The notes: generated by a model not told the origin, from the letters alone. A stretch of 64,000 bases of DNA from Symsagittifera roscoffensis (GCF_963678635.1 NC_087067.1:560001-624000); one strand, 5' to 3'; shown: positions 10,501 to 18,669, counted from the first letter of the stretch. Numbers and translations are program-made.

Positions 10501-12783
10501 TGACGAAGGATGGGATGCTCTCTTTTTTATTGCTATTTTCCTTAATTGTGGTGTTAAGGTCATCATTAAGATTTCTGTCATCTTTGTGTTTTTATAGTCA
10601 TGTGTATTTAATGAATATGCTTTTCGAACTAGTGTTTCGATTCGTACTGCTAATTGCTTGATGGTTTCGTTTGGTAATCTGCGAATTTCATTACATAAAA
10701 CTCTTTGTTGTTGTTTGTTTCTTTCGGAGTCAAACATTTTAGAAAATTCTTGTGTAAATCTTTTCCAATTTGATTTTATTTCTATAGGCAATACTGAAAA
10801 CCATTTTTGGGCTGCGCCATCTAGAGTTGTTTGTATTAACGCTGTGCGTCGATGTATCCAGTTTTGATGTAGTGGCGTATTAATTGGTTCAGGTCCTATA
10901 TTTAAAATCAAATTTGCTGTGACTGCATTTAAATAGTCTTCTACAGAATATTCAGGGTCTGTTCCTGTGAATACCATTAAAGGTTTATTTGATGTTATTG
11001 ATGATCCACCCATAAGGTATGGATTCATCGTCATTTGTAATGATTCTGCTGCATTTGGCATTTGAGAAAAATTTGAAAGTTGATTTCTTGTTATTTCGTG
11101 TTGTTGAAGATAATATGGGAGTGGTATTTCATTTTGCATTTGTGCTGGTTGGTACGAGTTTGCAATCATTGGGTTTTGTTGCTGAATTGGTTGAAAAGAT
11201 TTATTATTTGGGTTTTGTTGTTGAATTGGTTGTTGAATTTGTGTATCTATTGGTTGTGGAGAAAAATTTCTATGATATGTATGTGGTTTCTGTATTCCTT
11301 GTCCACGATATTCTTGATTATAGGGTGTAAATATATCTGGTTGTAAGAAATCATCATCTGAGGATAAGTAATCCATTTGATAAGATGTTTGTTTTTTATT
11401 TTTATTTTGTTGAAAAAATGGATAGTTTTCACTACGATCCTGTGGAGGATGTAAATTTGTTTGGAAATTTACTGAATTAGGTGGTGCCATTGGGTTATCC
11501 CAGTTTCGAGATCTTGTATAATTACTAAAATTTTTTCGTGGTTGATAATTTGTTTTTGATGGATGTGTGTAATTATAATTATGGTCTGCAAAGTTGTTTC
11601 TAGTGAACGTTTTGCGTGTTTTTGGCGGTATTGTCATGGGTCTGTATGTTTGGTAATCCATGTGTGAATATTTTGGGGCAACCGAAGGTTTAACGGTTGA
11701 TTGTAATGTTACCTGTGTTTGTGAAGAATTTGTATTTCTTGGTGTTGTTAAGTTTGGACGTATTGGTGAAATACTTTGTTGTGTAGTTGTTGTGTGTACG
11801 ATTTCTTCATTTATGAAGTGTGATGGTGTCTGGATATCTTGTTGAGTAAGATTCCTAGTTCCATTGAGGTTTTCAATGTGTATGACTGTAGAGTTTAAAC
11901 TATTATTTTGCATATCGGGTAAAAATGTATTATAGTTTAATGGTGTTGCATCAATGGTTAATGGTATTACTCGTACATAATCTCTTACATAAGATATCGT
12001 ACTTATTGCTTGACTTGAGATTGATTGTGGGAAGTTTATGAATGCGGGATGAGACCATTCGGGGTCCCAAACATAGTCTGATTGTTCTGTGATGGCAGTA
12101 TCATCGTTTGAGTTTTGGGGTCTAAAATTTTTTCTTGCTTGTGAAATTAAATCAATATTATGTGTGAAATAATCTATTATGAACCATGCCAAGATTTTTT
12201 GTAAGTCGTGTTTTGTATGTTGTGAAACTTCATCTTTCGTGAAATTTTCTTTAATTATATTTAGAAAACTAGAGAGTAGTGTGATTTCATGTCGTACTCT
12301 TATATGTTTAGATGTTTCTGTCGGTGAGACATTTGGTATCTGGATTTCGTTTTCTAATATCGAGATATAACTATATATTATCGCAAAAACTTCATTGGTG
12401 AATATGGAGTTTGCTCTTTGTGAGTTATGATATTGGATGCTTTTTATATATTCTGAGAATATTTTTGAGAATTCTAAATCAAGGTCGTCTGTTTGAATTA
12501 TATATTTACTGTGATTCTGGTTTGGTGAGCTGAATTCTATGGAGTAGATTCCGTATTGTTGTGTTAGGTTACATATATCTTTTAGATAGTGATCGATAAT
12601 TTGTCTTTTGATTTTTACATCTGGAAACTCTGTTTTACATGGACTGATTCCTGGTTCAAACAAATTTAAGAGTAAATTTTTGCAGAATATATGCTGTCCT
12701 CTATCAGTGGTTGCATCTACGATAAAGGGGAAAATATCATCATCATCTGGACTTTCTTCACCTGGGGTGTGCGTTGAGCTCAT
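4540..12783 (-). CDS. gag-pol: Gag-Pol polyprotein (Ty3/gypsy), single 2747-codon ORF
   Basis: Starts at ATG 12781-12783. Gag has a roughly 600-residue N-terminal extension (Gln/Asn/Pro-rich from about 300), then a retrotransposon capsid domain (about 600-810), one CCHC zinc knuckle near 850 (C-x2-C-x4-H-x4-C) and a long Asn/Arg/Ser-rich tract (about 920-1075). Pol follows without stop or frameshift: an aspartic protease with DSGAES near 1229; reverse transcriptase with YLDD near 1739; an RNase H with its Asp/Glu/Asp residues; and an integrase with an HHCC finger (about 2250-2290) and a DD35E core whose first Asp is near 2319 and whose TDNG supplies the second. A GPY/F-type motif (KGPYQI) follows and the tail is Lys/Asn-rich. 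No chromodomain. All key catalytic residues seen are present, so the protein looks functional. The in-frame gag-pol fusion means the Gag:Pol ratio must be set otherwise, for example by processing or splicing. Confidence 0.95.
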   Translation of the reverse strand: MSSTHTPGEESPDDDDIFPFIVDATTDRGQHIFCKNLLLNLFEPGISPCKTEFPDVKIKRQIIDHYLKDICNLTQQYGIYSIEFSSPNQNHSKYIIQTDDLDLEFSKIFSEYIKSIQYHNSQRANSIFTNEVFAIIYSYISILENEIQIPNVSPTETSKHIRVRHEITLLSSFLNIIKENFTKDEVSQHTKHDLQKILAWFIIDYFTHNIDLISQARKNFRPQNSNDDTAITEQSDYVWDPEWSHPAFINFPQSISSQAISTISYVRDYVRVIPLTIDATPLNYNTFLPDMQNNSLNSTVIHIENLNGTRNLTQQDIQTPSHFINEEIVHTTTTQQSISPIRPNLTTPRNTNSSQTQVTLQSTVKPSVAPKYSHMDYQTYRPMTIPPKTRKTFTRNNFADHNYNYTHPSKTNYQPRKNFSNYTRSRNWDNPMAPPNSVNFQTNLHPPQDRSENYPFFQQNKNKKQTSYQMDYLSSDDDFLQPDIFTPYNQEYRGQGIQKPHTYHRNFSPQPIDTQIQQPIQQQNPNNKSFQPIQQQNPMIANSYQPAQMQNEIPLPYYLQQHEITRNQLSNFSQMPNAAESLQMTMNPYLMGGSSITSNKPLMVFTGTDPEYSVEDYLNAVTANLILNIGPEPINTPLHQNWIHRRTALIQTTLDGAAQKWFSVLPIEIKSNWKRFTQEFSKMFDSERNKQQQRVLCNEIRRLPNETIKQLAVRIETLVRKAYSLNTHDYKNTKMTEILMMTLTPQLRKIAIKKRASHPSSIREPDLDFRKLVDKLEQAEITMKLEETENLKLQYVNRIETASTNINNIQESDTDLVEKITEILNIYEKHPNFKGKPSFKKWCNYCRRYGHSISECRQKQQDNQNKPQKYKEPNKSFYQYMKKDQNLPNKTVYSNNSSGKPLPNNTNYTRNQSPYSSSYRGRSPERRNTHNSSQNHYNRPNSRNNYSRSHSNTQRFVSRSNSQSRNNYYPNNQSRNSSYNRNRNYSNNRNRSYSNNRNQNYPNNQSRNNSYNKSNYNRPNNNYQNRSRNNSQNRHSSYNNRYRNYSQSPHRNNNNYNNSNNRHRSSTPKHQRHINQVQSNPETTSDPPGIDDTVTDTLQLNQINCESSDSESDAENTLSINMIKVENDYEPVIYEEPFSSHIYENQSELLHNYYIEPVHSTPTTQKTNEINTTNQPNEKEKTKCLNTNHIYQNIQKEQPKEKIWTIPFLLESPKSKEFQPPDLEIDFLIDSGAESNIINIPTWNEIKTLHPKLTPLETSSKLATAQGSTLINYGKIQLFLLPTRTMEQNKILTKPFKQIFHITDIKHNIIGIPFISKYIPTINILNSKILIKDKYTKTKDTSLTFFQRLNKQPPFFSKFYPIYNQQRTHLKPLSGNIYNFSIKQVHQYDKKQNKQKFYMSDFEFKPIHKFFKITISSIKYLKNSNSDIISLHVYNNTPYQVTLPLGLLGYCETNATILPIHEKAYRVKNILQLLDICQSTILNEELSINNIISNENRNSDYFTKTPYFKPTFNISNYTENQQKFLTMFNFQHSQITQDEFEKLAKQLIKYSSVYATSKFDVGKISSSLHLPLKPDAIFRKQRASKVPIHLYDKVNRLLDILEQYNIISPVNKEEQPKGNTFINRVIILAKGESLKIVLDARYLNSLIDESKCNWPIEPIQVILTKINGKYFTTADMNSAYNQMPLDEQSRRLTQFVIGNQQYEFNRLFYGISIGPAAFSAFMSKIFRPLILKKNAITYLDDVFMQSQTKEEMFNVLEQYHQILQNENLKAAPDKSHFFLTKVKFLGHNIERKTITPLKSRIDAIQKLQPPTNKKKIQEFLGILNFLSKYVYKMQLYLRPFYNILRQQNNFEWNIEHQARFEEIKKLLTEQISNTIPDSNQPFYAMCDASNFGIGAALLQSHNSTNKMNLISANSRLFTQAELRLSTLMRECTAIIYTLTEYEFLILGSKHPTVLFTDHKPIIFLFTQKSNPNHRVYRFQLILMKFPNLHIVWTAGKNLALPDTLSRNTPPELLTRKTTVEIPKNIKFYLAENETSPRLECKYAVKTDVEQSQINNLQHFPLYLDCQNNHYEVDLLGTSTFKPIPYSQWIKNNTQQKRIKQHPPKKDHFPLIEKENLTDKINLSGPQTNDSKYTINKVFDLHDPLDTIPLSKLEIENIFLPPTETITISTLKQYQNLDPVIRQLKSWHKYKTKPIKADSTILGNKTLLRYFRKFNNTTINENTDLLEYKLNESTVPCLPLSMILIAFNISHTQNIKGHSGSEKTYSNFIQNFYFPNAPIWIKILCNDCIVCQLNKPYPNQKQIAQKQDFKGQSLYFNHRISFDTKGPISPSSEGNSYIMVIVDAFTHCVALNPVPHCNAYYAYTTLYEHWIAKFGLPEILVTDNGTEFINNEIITLCHLYNIKHKPRTSHAPWTNGLVEGMNRSLQEYLRCIINENDTRYTEWSADVKLFPLAYNSQITTTLGMSPYEMVFNQKPRKPIMFTANSHKNAQGYCQPNKDSICYNLPLHTHDEDHFHHPQILKLASGTHTEWILNRDKKHNEIYQKVTKKLLQRQNINEQINSRFTPASDLKIGTFVLIPNFNTQKGISKKLQPLRKGPYQIIAKPTDVTYKITDSDKKEIVQHRNNLLPYYPKEYALRELTQLYSFTGLKVIQNNPHTNNITKEQNDIHLGNQNTKSNTTKNNTKNLDQNTSQKERKNRKMTEQIIPQKQIDKSEHRESSRLRNQPRKNYKVFIPQSKILKKVEFQKQP

Positions 12784-13225
12784 TTTTTCGTTCGATGACT
12801 GTTAATATGTAATTATCAATGTGTCTAATTGGTTGATTCCAATTGTATAAATGTACTGGTTTGTGTTTATATTGCTTTTTTATTCGTCTTTTTCCTCTTT
12901 TTGATGAATTTGAAGTTGTTTCTGAGTCAGAGAAATATAATTGATCGTGAATTGGGCAATTTTTATCTATTGATTCTTTTAGTTTATAAAGTTCGTCTAA
13001 ACTGTTGGTTTCTGATTCTGAAAATGCGTTTCGATTTTTTGAAAATCTTTTTCGTGTTATTTGTCTTTGTTTAGTTATTATTTTTCTCTTTAATGTTTGT
13101 CGTTTTGTTCTAATGTATCCAACTGTTTGTGTATGAGGTGTGATTACAAGGTCGTATTTTTTGTTATTTATTTCACAATTGTGTAAAACGATTGTTTGTT
13201 TATTTCCTAGGTTTTTAAATGACAT
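12758..13225 (-). CDS. small basic ORF preceding and overlapping gag
   Basis: 155 codons from ATG 13223-13225; its last 26 nt overlap the gag-pol start in another frame. The product is very basic: residues about 40-65 contain clusters of Arg/Lys (RTKRQ, KRK, TRKRF) like a nuclear-localisation or nucleic-acid-binding region. A Ser/Glu/Asp acidic patch follows, then a second basic cluster (KRGKRRIKK). No database family is recognised. Ty3/gypsy elements normally start with gag, so this is an extra gene; RNA binding or a regulatory role like those of complex retroviruses is inference only. Confidence 0.6.
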   Translation of the reverse strand: MSFKNLGNKQTIVLHNCEINNKKYDLVITPHTQTVGYIRTKRQTLKRKIITKQRQITRKRFSKNRNAFSESETNSLDELYKLKESIDKNCPIHDQLYFSDSETTSNSSKRGKRRIKKQYKHKPVHLYNWNQPIRHIDNYILTVIERKNELNAHPR

Positions 13226-13741
13226 AAGGTTTAGGATGACGGATGCAAAAGGTTGTTAAATGATTTCTATTTGCTTAAACTGTTAGTCCTTACGATTTTT
13301 TTGTTAGCCTAACCTGGGTCTATTTGTTCAGGGTTGGGGAGAAAAGTATATCGATTCCGAAGAATGATTTTATACTTTCTCGTGGCTAGTATAAGCTAAG
13401 ATGTTAACTTACTTAATCTTACTTAAGGGTAGTGATTGTGTTCAGGGTTGGAGAATAGTAAATCGATCCACAGGGTTCAGGTATAATTAGAACGCGAGTA
13501 GTTCGTTAGATACTATTTTAAACTTACTAAGTCTAAGATTTATCCTGGGTCTGGTAAGAGGGGGGATCAAGTGAAGGATGAATAACCGAAGTTCTTCACT
13601 GTTTATCCTAATTTGAATGATTAGTTTTGTTCAAAAATTTCTATTAGTCCTGGGTTTTTAGAAAGGGTTAGATAGTGAATCGACGTTTGAGGTCGTTAGA
13701 CACTCGTTTAGTGGGTGGGGGAGAACAAAGTTGTTCTTTTT

Positions 13742-13861
13742 GATCCAAGGATAGGCCTTGATGATCAAGTTTTAAATTTAATTAAATAGAAAATGATTTA
13801 AGATCCAAGGATAAACCTTGATGATCTGATTTTAAAATTAAGTGAATTGAAGTTTAAAATG
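13742..13861. repeat. 60-bp tandem direct repeat, two copies
   Basis: GATCCAAGGATA begins at 13742 and again at 13802, exactly 60 bp apart; both copies continue with CCTTGATGATC and an AT-rich tail. It lies inside the putative LTR or leader of the gypsy element and could be duplicated enhancer-type units. Confidence 0.75.
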
Positions 13862-14740
13862 TTTTAAATTTGTGTAAAGAATAGATTTAGTATTTTTATG
13901 ATATTATTGAGCTTATGATTGCTGTTATGTTTAGGCGATGAAGCTGGAACAACAGGATGATTTATAATTACTAATCATTTATTGTCATGCTACTAATTTT
14001 TATTTTGATTTTTCAATAAATATTTTTCAAACATGTTTTGTATATTACTGCAGAATTTTGGAAAACGATCTGAGATCTTTTTATCAATCGTTATTGTATA
14101 TTAATAATTTTGTTTAGCGCCTGAAATGATTTTGAAGATTAACTTCAAAATTTTATGTTTGCAAATGAAAATCTAAATTCATTGCTAGTAGTATTCTAAA
14201 TACAAAAGTTTGTTCTGGCTTTTGCCGAACTATCATATAACTATATGGTAAGTTTCTGCTTTGTCGTATGTCGTCTCTGGTTCGAGGTCTTCTTCCAATT
14301 CCGGGTAGTTCTGTTATCGTTCGGAATATTGGCTCTGATCTATTGAGTCGTAGAGACATTTCGATTAAATTATTGTCGTATAACATTTTGTAAATGTTTT
14401 GTCTAAATTCTAATCTATTATTGGTTAATGCTAAGCTATTAAGGTCTTGTTCGAGACTTATGGTCGCACCAGATGAGTTTGGACCGAAGTGTATAACTCA
14501 TAGAGTAATTTCGGATAGGGTACACCGTCTGCTCGTCACGCTATCTTATTTTCGGCCGGATAGATTCGTGCAACTTCTTAGTCTAATACCGATCCTAATC
14601 TTACTCTTATACTATCTAGTCTCAGGTTGTTTAACTAGTCTCTGCTAGGCTCAATAGATCTAGGGTATACTGGTTTATTGCGGCTGCTGAAGTACTCGGG
14701 AGAGTTCAACTAGTTTCTAAGTTAAATTCAAATCTCTCTG

Positions 14741-14768
14741 GTGCTGAAATTACAAGTAATTTCAGCAC
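14741..14768. repeat. perfect 13-bp inverted repeat with 2-nt centre
   Basis: GTGCTGAAATTAC is followed by AA and then its exact reverse complement GTAATTTCAGCAC. It would form a tight hairpin or cruciform. It lies near the presumed outer end of the gypsy element's 5' LTR region. Confidence 0.8.
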
Positions 14769-14867
14769 TTACAAATAAGTGGATTGTTAGTAGGATTACA
14801 GCCGATTAGGATTACAAAAAAAGAATTGATATGAAAACGGCTAGATCTAGATGTCGCTGGGGGAAAA

Positions 14868-15190
14868 TATTAGGCTCTTTCTTCAATTTTTAGTGTAACG
14901 AGTGGTTTTACCAGGTTGATTATGAAGACCAAATATCTTTGCCTTATTAGTCTGTGTGTCAATTTTCATAACAATCAGACAAATGTGGCCAACAAATTTA
15001 TATGTAAAAATTTGCAGGTGGGGGAAAAGGAAAAAGAGCCGAGGGGTTTTCTAAGGTTAAGTATGAGGACAAAATTTGTTTGCTATAGCTGCTTCAGTCC
15101 GCATGCCAATTTTTGTAACAATCAGACAATGTGAACAAAACTTCTTTACTAAAAATTCATTCGCAGATGGGGAGGCAAAAGAGTCAAAAA
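14868..15190. repeat. diverged tandem pair of an interspersed repeat (left arm)
   Basis: Two direct copies of a roughly 150-bp unit: each has a TATGA(A/G)GACCAAA-like start, an AACAATCAGACAA(A)TG(T)G motif, and an end of the form GCAG(G/A)TGGGG plus AAAAGAGCC. The first copy reappears inverted at about 15795-15990. Transposon-derived repeat; no ORF. Confidence 0.65.
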
Positions 15191-15224
15191 TTGTATCTTG
15201 AAAATTACTCATCTTCTTTCTCAG

Positions 15225-15455
15225 ATGACGAAGAAAAGCAAGTCTAAGAAGACGGCGGCAAAAGTAGGCGTGGTGAAAAAGACTTCAACCACCGGCTCGA
15301 AGAAGTCCTCGGTGGCTTCTAAGAAGAAAACATCTGCCGCTTCGTCCATCAGCGCTGTTTCTGCAGGCAAAAACACCACTATGACGTCACACTCTGGGGA
15401 ATACATCTCTAGACAGCCAAATGAATACATAGCTGGTTCCCAGAAAAGAGTTTAG
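15225..15455 (+). CDS. short Lys/Ser/Thr-rich basic protein, candidate gene or exon
   Basis: 76 codons from ATG 15225 to TAG 15453-15455. The first 45 residues are dense in Lys, Ser, Thr and Ala (histone-H1-tail-like), and the C-terminus is polar with two NEYI/GEYI motifs. Local GC content is clearly higher than in the surroundings, with few AT-rich codons, which suggests real coding. A pyrimidine tract and AG end directly at the ATG (CTTTCTCAG then ATG), as expected for a splice or trans-splice acceptor. It sits between inverted repeat arms (14868-15190 and 15795-15990). No family identified; it may be a retained exon of a captured gene. Confidence 0.4.
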   Translation: MTKKSKSKKTAAKVGVVKKTSTTGSKKSSVASKKKTSAASSISAVSAGKNTTMTSHSGEYISRQPNEYIAGSQKRV

Positions 15456-15501
15456 AAAATATCAGACTTGTAAACAGATTTTTATGCTTCATGAAAAACA
15501 A

Positions 15502-15754
15502 CCGAATCTGGCTCTTTTCCAGTTCCCCCCCCCCCCCCACCTTTCAAAATACCGAGTTTTATGTTTGTTTTACGTGTTATTACGGCTAGATGTGTGATGT
15601 TACGCTGTAAAGTATGAAGAACAAATCTGTTCACAGTTGTTGATTTGTTCACCACGCCAAATTTCATTGCATTATGACAAAGTTAAATAAGCTTTTCAAA
15701 GTTGATTTTGAAAGGTGGGGGGGGGGGGGGGGAACTGGAAAAGAGCCCCGAATC
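15502..15754. mobile_element. foldback MITE-like element with C/G-run arms
   Basis: The left arm (15502-15550: CGAATCTGGCTCTTTTCCAG, a C-run, CTTTCAAAAT) is matched by its reverse complement at about 15704-15754 (TTTTGAAAGG, a G-run, AACTGGAAAAGAGCC and CGAATC), with about 150 bp between. No coding capacity. Confidence 0.7.
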
Positions 15755-15794
15755 TTTTCCACCACTTTCTTCTTTTTTGATATTTATTTTGCAT

Positions 15795-15990
15795 CAATAA
15801 AAAAGGGCTCTTTTTCCTTTTCCCCCCACCTGCAAATTTTTACATGTGAATTTGTTGACCACATTGTCCGATTGTAATGAAAATTACATATAGACTAATA
15901 AAGCCACGACAAACATTTTTAGTCTTCATACTCAACCTCGTAAAACCACTCGTTTTACATATACATTGAAGCTCATGTGAGGTGGGGGGG
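15795..15990. repeat. inverted copy of the 14.87-kb interspersed repeat (right arm)
   Basis: Reads GGCTCTTTTTCCTTTTCC, then CACCTGCAAATTTTTACAT and so on; this is the reverse complement of 14870-15040, including the CGTAAAACCACTCGTT end. With the left arm it encloses about 0.6 kb that holds the Lys-rich ORF and the foldback MITE. Confidence 0.65.
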
Positions 15991-16042
15991 AGGAAAAAGA
16001 GCCTAAAAAGATTTTTGTGTCACATTTAAAATATCATCAATA

Positions 16043-16429
16043 CAGTGCTGATTTAAATTATCCGGACAAATCGAACAAAACTTGAATTTTCAAACGCGTT
16101 TTTCTCAAATTGGGTTAAGATTAGACAAAAAGTGAAGAGTTGTTTAGAATTTCACCAGAATTAATATGGTGCCGTTTTTTCTCCGAAATTCTCAACAAAA
16201 AGTTTACCCCAAAAATGGGTTATTTTGGTTTTTTTCAATTAATCAAGAAATACGCGGAAACTACCTTGTTAATTGATAAGAAAATTATATCACACGAAGC
16301 CTCTTACTGGTGAAATTCTAAGCAATTTTGTTCTCTTCATTTTTTGTCTAATCTTAACCCAATTTGAGAAAAACGCGTTTGAAAATTCAAGTTTTGTTCG
16401 TTTTGTCCGGATAATTTAAATCAGCACTG
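16043..16429. mobile_element. Tc1/mariner-type MITE with ~97-bp TIRs and TA target site
   Basis: A 387-bp element bounded by CAGTGCTGATTTAAATTATC and its reverse complement. The terminal inverted repeats extend about 97 bp with about two mismatches. TA dinucleotides flank both ends (16041-16042 and 16430-16431), the expected target duplication of IS630/Tc1/mariner-class elements. No transposase frame, so non-autonomous. The near-identical TIRs suggest recent insertion. Confidence 0.88.
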
Positions 16430-16431
16430 TA

Positions 16432-16980
16432 GTGTGATAAATTTTTGCAACATTGCAATTAAATTGCGGGTCATTTTTTGTAGTTAATAAAATTTCCTAT
16501 TGGCATACTTCTTCTGCCAAAAGTTGAAAGTTTGGGTATAATCATTCTATTGCCTATACAATCATAAATATCAATAAATTGGTGCTTTATTTTCTTGTCT
16601 CAATTTACAGGAAAACCAAGAGAATTCTTTGAACAAAGTTGTATTATGTTTCGATCGCGCTCAAGGTTTACAGTTACTGCTCAGTGTGACCGAAAAGTTG
16701 AAAAATGAAGGGAAAATGCATTTTTTTCTAAATACAGCAAGGATAGCTGATTAGCACAGAATGTAGCACAGAACGTTCCAACCATAGTCTTGAAAATTAG
16801 AACAAAAACGTTTTTTTCAAATTTCTGTCTTTTTTTCGGTGTGGTGTGATAAAAAGAGCTGAACGAAAAACTGAAGATAAGGCATATTTGAGAGGCATAG
16901 TAAAATAAACAAACTGAAAAACAATTTTTGTATAAAAAAGACTCCCATAATGAAAAAAATATCAAAATTTTAATATATAC
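16432..16980. other. no gene seen
   Basis: AT-rich DNA with only short frames of low-complexity composition on either strand; nothing supported. Confidence 0.5.
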
Positions 16981-17134
16981 TTTTTTTTGCAGTTTTTGAA
17001 GCTTCTGATTCCAAAAAGGCGCAAAAAAACAAACGTTACTTGAGTAAATTTTATATTTTAAAAAGTAAAAACTAAAATTGACTCGTTTTTTTGCGCCTTT
17101 TCGGAATCAGAAACTTCTAAAACTTGCAAAAAAA
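16981..17134. mobile_element. short inverted-repeat element, ~48-bp arms
   Basis: The left arm (TTTTTTGCAGTTTTTGAAGC, TTCTGATTCC, GGCGCAAAAAAAC) pairs with the right arm (GTTTTTTTGCGCC, GGAATCAGAAACTTCTAAAA, CTTGCAAAAAAA) around a roughly 55-bp centre. Likely a tiny MITE or hairpin-forming relic. Confidence 0.65.
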
Positions 17135-17860
17135 ATATATCAAATTTTTGGTATTTTTTAAAATATTTTTTTTATGATGATAGTCCGTTTTCTACAAAAA
17201 TTGTTTTATATTTAGCTATTGTAAGCTTTTAAGACATTAAAGTAAGCTATTGTAAGCCTGCTCTTTTGCTTTATTCTCTCCAAATAAGACGAAAATTAAA
17301 AGTTTAAACAATTTTTTTGAAACTTTTAAAGGTCGTTCGAATCGTGACTCGAATGGTTTTAATTTGATATATCATTCAAATGTCTCCATTGATTGTTTTT
17401 GGTAACTAAACTTTCGTGAAAAACAAAAAATACAACGAAAAATAAAAACGTAAACACACCCGCCGAATACGAAGTTCCTCCCCATTTTTCAAATGCTCGG
17501 AGCAAGAAAAGGATAATAATTAGACGCCGAAGGCAGCCTCATGATAGTTTTTGAACAGAAAGAAAACTTATCGGCTCGCAACCCCTTCCCCTCGTTAAAA
17601 GGCTAGAGTTTCAGAGATCGTTAGAAAAGGATTACAAGGCCAAATTGGATCAAAAATTAAGAAATTCTATTTAAAATGATCGCTTTACCAAACCAACCTG
17701 TGAATTATAAGAATTGTAATTGGATTTCCCAAAAGGACAAAATAGAATTCGTCGCGCAAGCCGCAACTCTGCTACGTTTGTCGATTTTGTTGCTGTTTTT
17801 GTTGCCACAAACAAATGGCTAAAACACTGTACCGCTCAAATCGCTACAGAACTATGCGAA
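17135..17860. other. no gene seen
   Basis: AT-rich; the short frames present carry no recognisable domain. A C-rich stretch near 17575-17600 has no clear meaning. Confidence 0.4.
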
Positions 17861-18480
17861 CTTGCGGAACCCGCAACAGTAATTGCGGAATATGGAACAG
17901 CATGTGGAATCCACAAACGATTAATAAAAAATAGATATAGCAAAATTGAGCTGTTACAGAATCCGCAACTGTAAACGAAATCCGCAAATTGTAAGTGGAA
18001 TCCACAGAACGTAAGCGTAACCAACATTTTGTTTGCAGATTCCAGTCTTTTATGTAGATACGTCTTAAAATTACACTTTTTAATTAAGTCTGTTTTTGTG
18101 GCTCACCAGCCAGACAGTCTTAGACTTCAGTCTCTTTCATTGCCAACAGTTTGAACTCTGAAATTTTAAATCTGAATTTGCGGAACCCGCAACAGTGTTT
18201 GCGGAATATGGAACAACATGTGGAATCCAACAACGAATAATAAAAAATAGATATAATAAAATTGAGCTGTTGCAGAATCCGCAGCTGTAAACGGAATCCG
18301 CAAATTGTAAGTGGAATCCGCCAAACGTAAGCGGAACCCACTTTTTGTTTGCAAATTCAAGCCTTATATGTAGTTACGTCTTAAATCTTCTTTTTTAAAT
18401 TAAGTCTATTTTTGTGGCTCACCACCAAAAGTATTTTACACTTTAGTCTCATTTACTGCAAAAAATTTGAACTCTGAAAG
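17861..18480. repeat. 316-bp tandem duplication rich in GCGGAA/CCGCAA motifs
   Basis: GCGGAACCCGCAACAGT begins at about 17864 and again at 18180, a 316-bp period. Both copies run through the same series of short motifs (GCGGAATATGGAACA, GAATCCGCA, GTAAGTGGAATCC, GTTTGCA, TTTTTGTGGCTCACCA). Inside each copy the GCGGAA or CCGCAA hexamer recurs many times, mostly within 20-30 bp of the next. No protein is supported. Confidence 0.75.
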
Positions 18481-18669
18481 AAAGAACACCATTCCCATCT
18501 CAAATATTCAAAACATTCAACACTTATCCAATCTCAAAAACCGAAAGAACGAACAATCTTCCAGTCTTAAATGCTGAAAAATCTTTCCACTCTCAAAATT
18601 TTAATGAACGAACAGTTTTTCCATTTCAAACAATGAAAGAATGAACAACAACTACACCGAATTTTGTAA

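Larger units (their letters stand above)
1..14870 (-). mobile_element. Ty3/gypsy retrovirus-like element with env, 3' end outside window
   Basis: Seen: successive minus-strand ORFs that together form a retrovirus-like element. In element order they are a small basic ORF, gag-pol (protease, RT, RNase H, integrase in that order, the Ty3/gypsy order), two small hydrophobic ORFs, an ATG-less Pro/Ser-rich frame, env, and a second env-like ORF cut by position 1. gag-pol is open for 2747 codons and its catalytic motifs are intact, so the copy is probably young. The 3' LTR is off the left edge, so the 5' LTR cannot be delimited by pair comparison; the right boundary (about 14.87 kb) is an estimate, where an unrelated repeat begins. 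The length of more than 14 kb and the number of extra ORFs are unusual for Ty3/gypsy. Env-bearing Ty3/gypsy elements are known in insects (errantiviruses) and larvaceans (Tor); assignment to either is inference. Confidence 0.88.
13226..14870 (-). promoter_or_regulatory. 5' leader and probable 5' LTR region of the gypsy element
   Basis: No ORF is supported here. The region upstream of the first element ORF holds degenerate repeats: a GTTCAGGGTTGG motif at 13326 and 13440, each followed by a short ATCGAT-containing stretch; a 60-bp direct repeat at 13742-13861; and a minus-strand AATAAA at about 13978-13983 and TATAAGAG near 14605 that could serve an LTR. It must contain the 5' LTR and primer-binding site, but I cannot fix the LTR ends, because the 3' LTR is outside the window and no convincing tRNA match was found. 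Confidence 0.45.
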
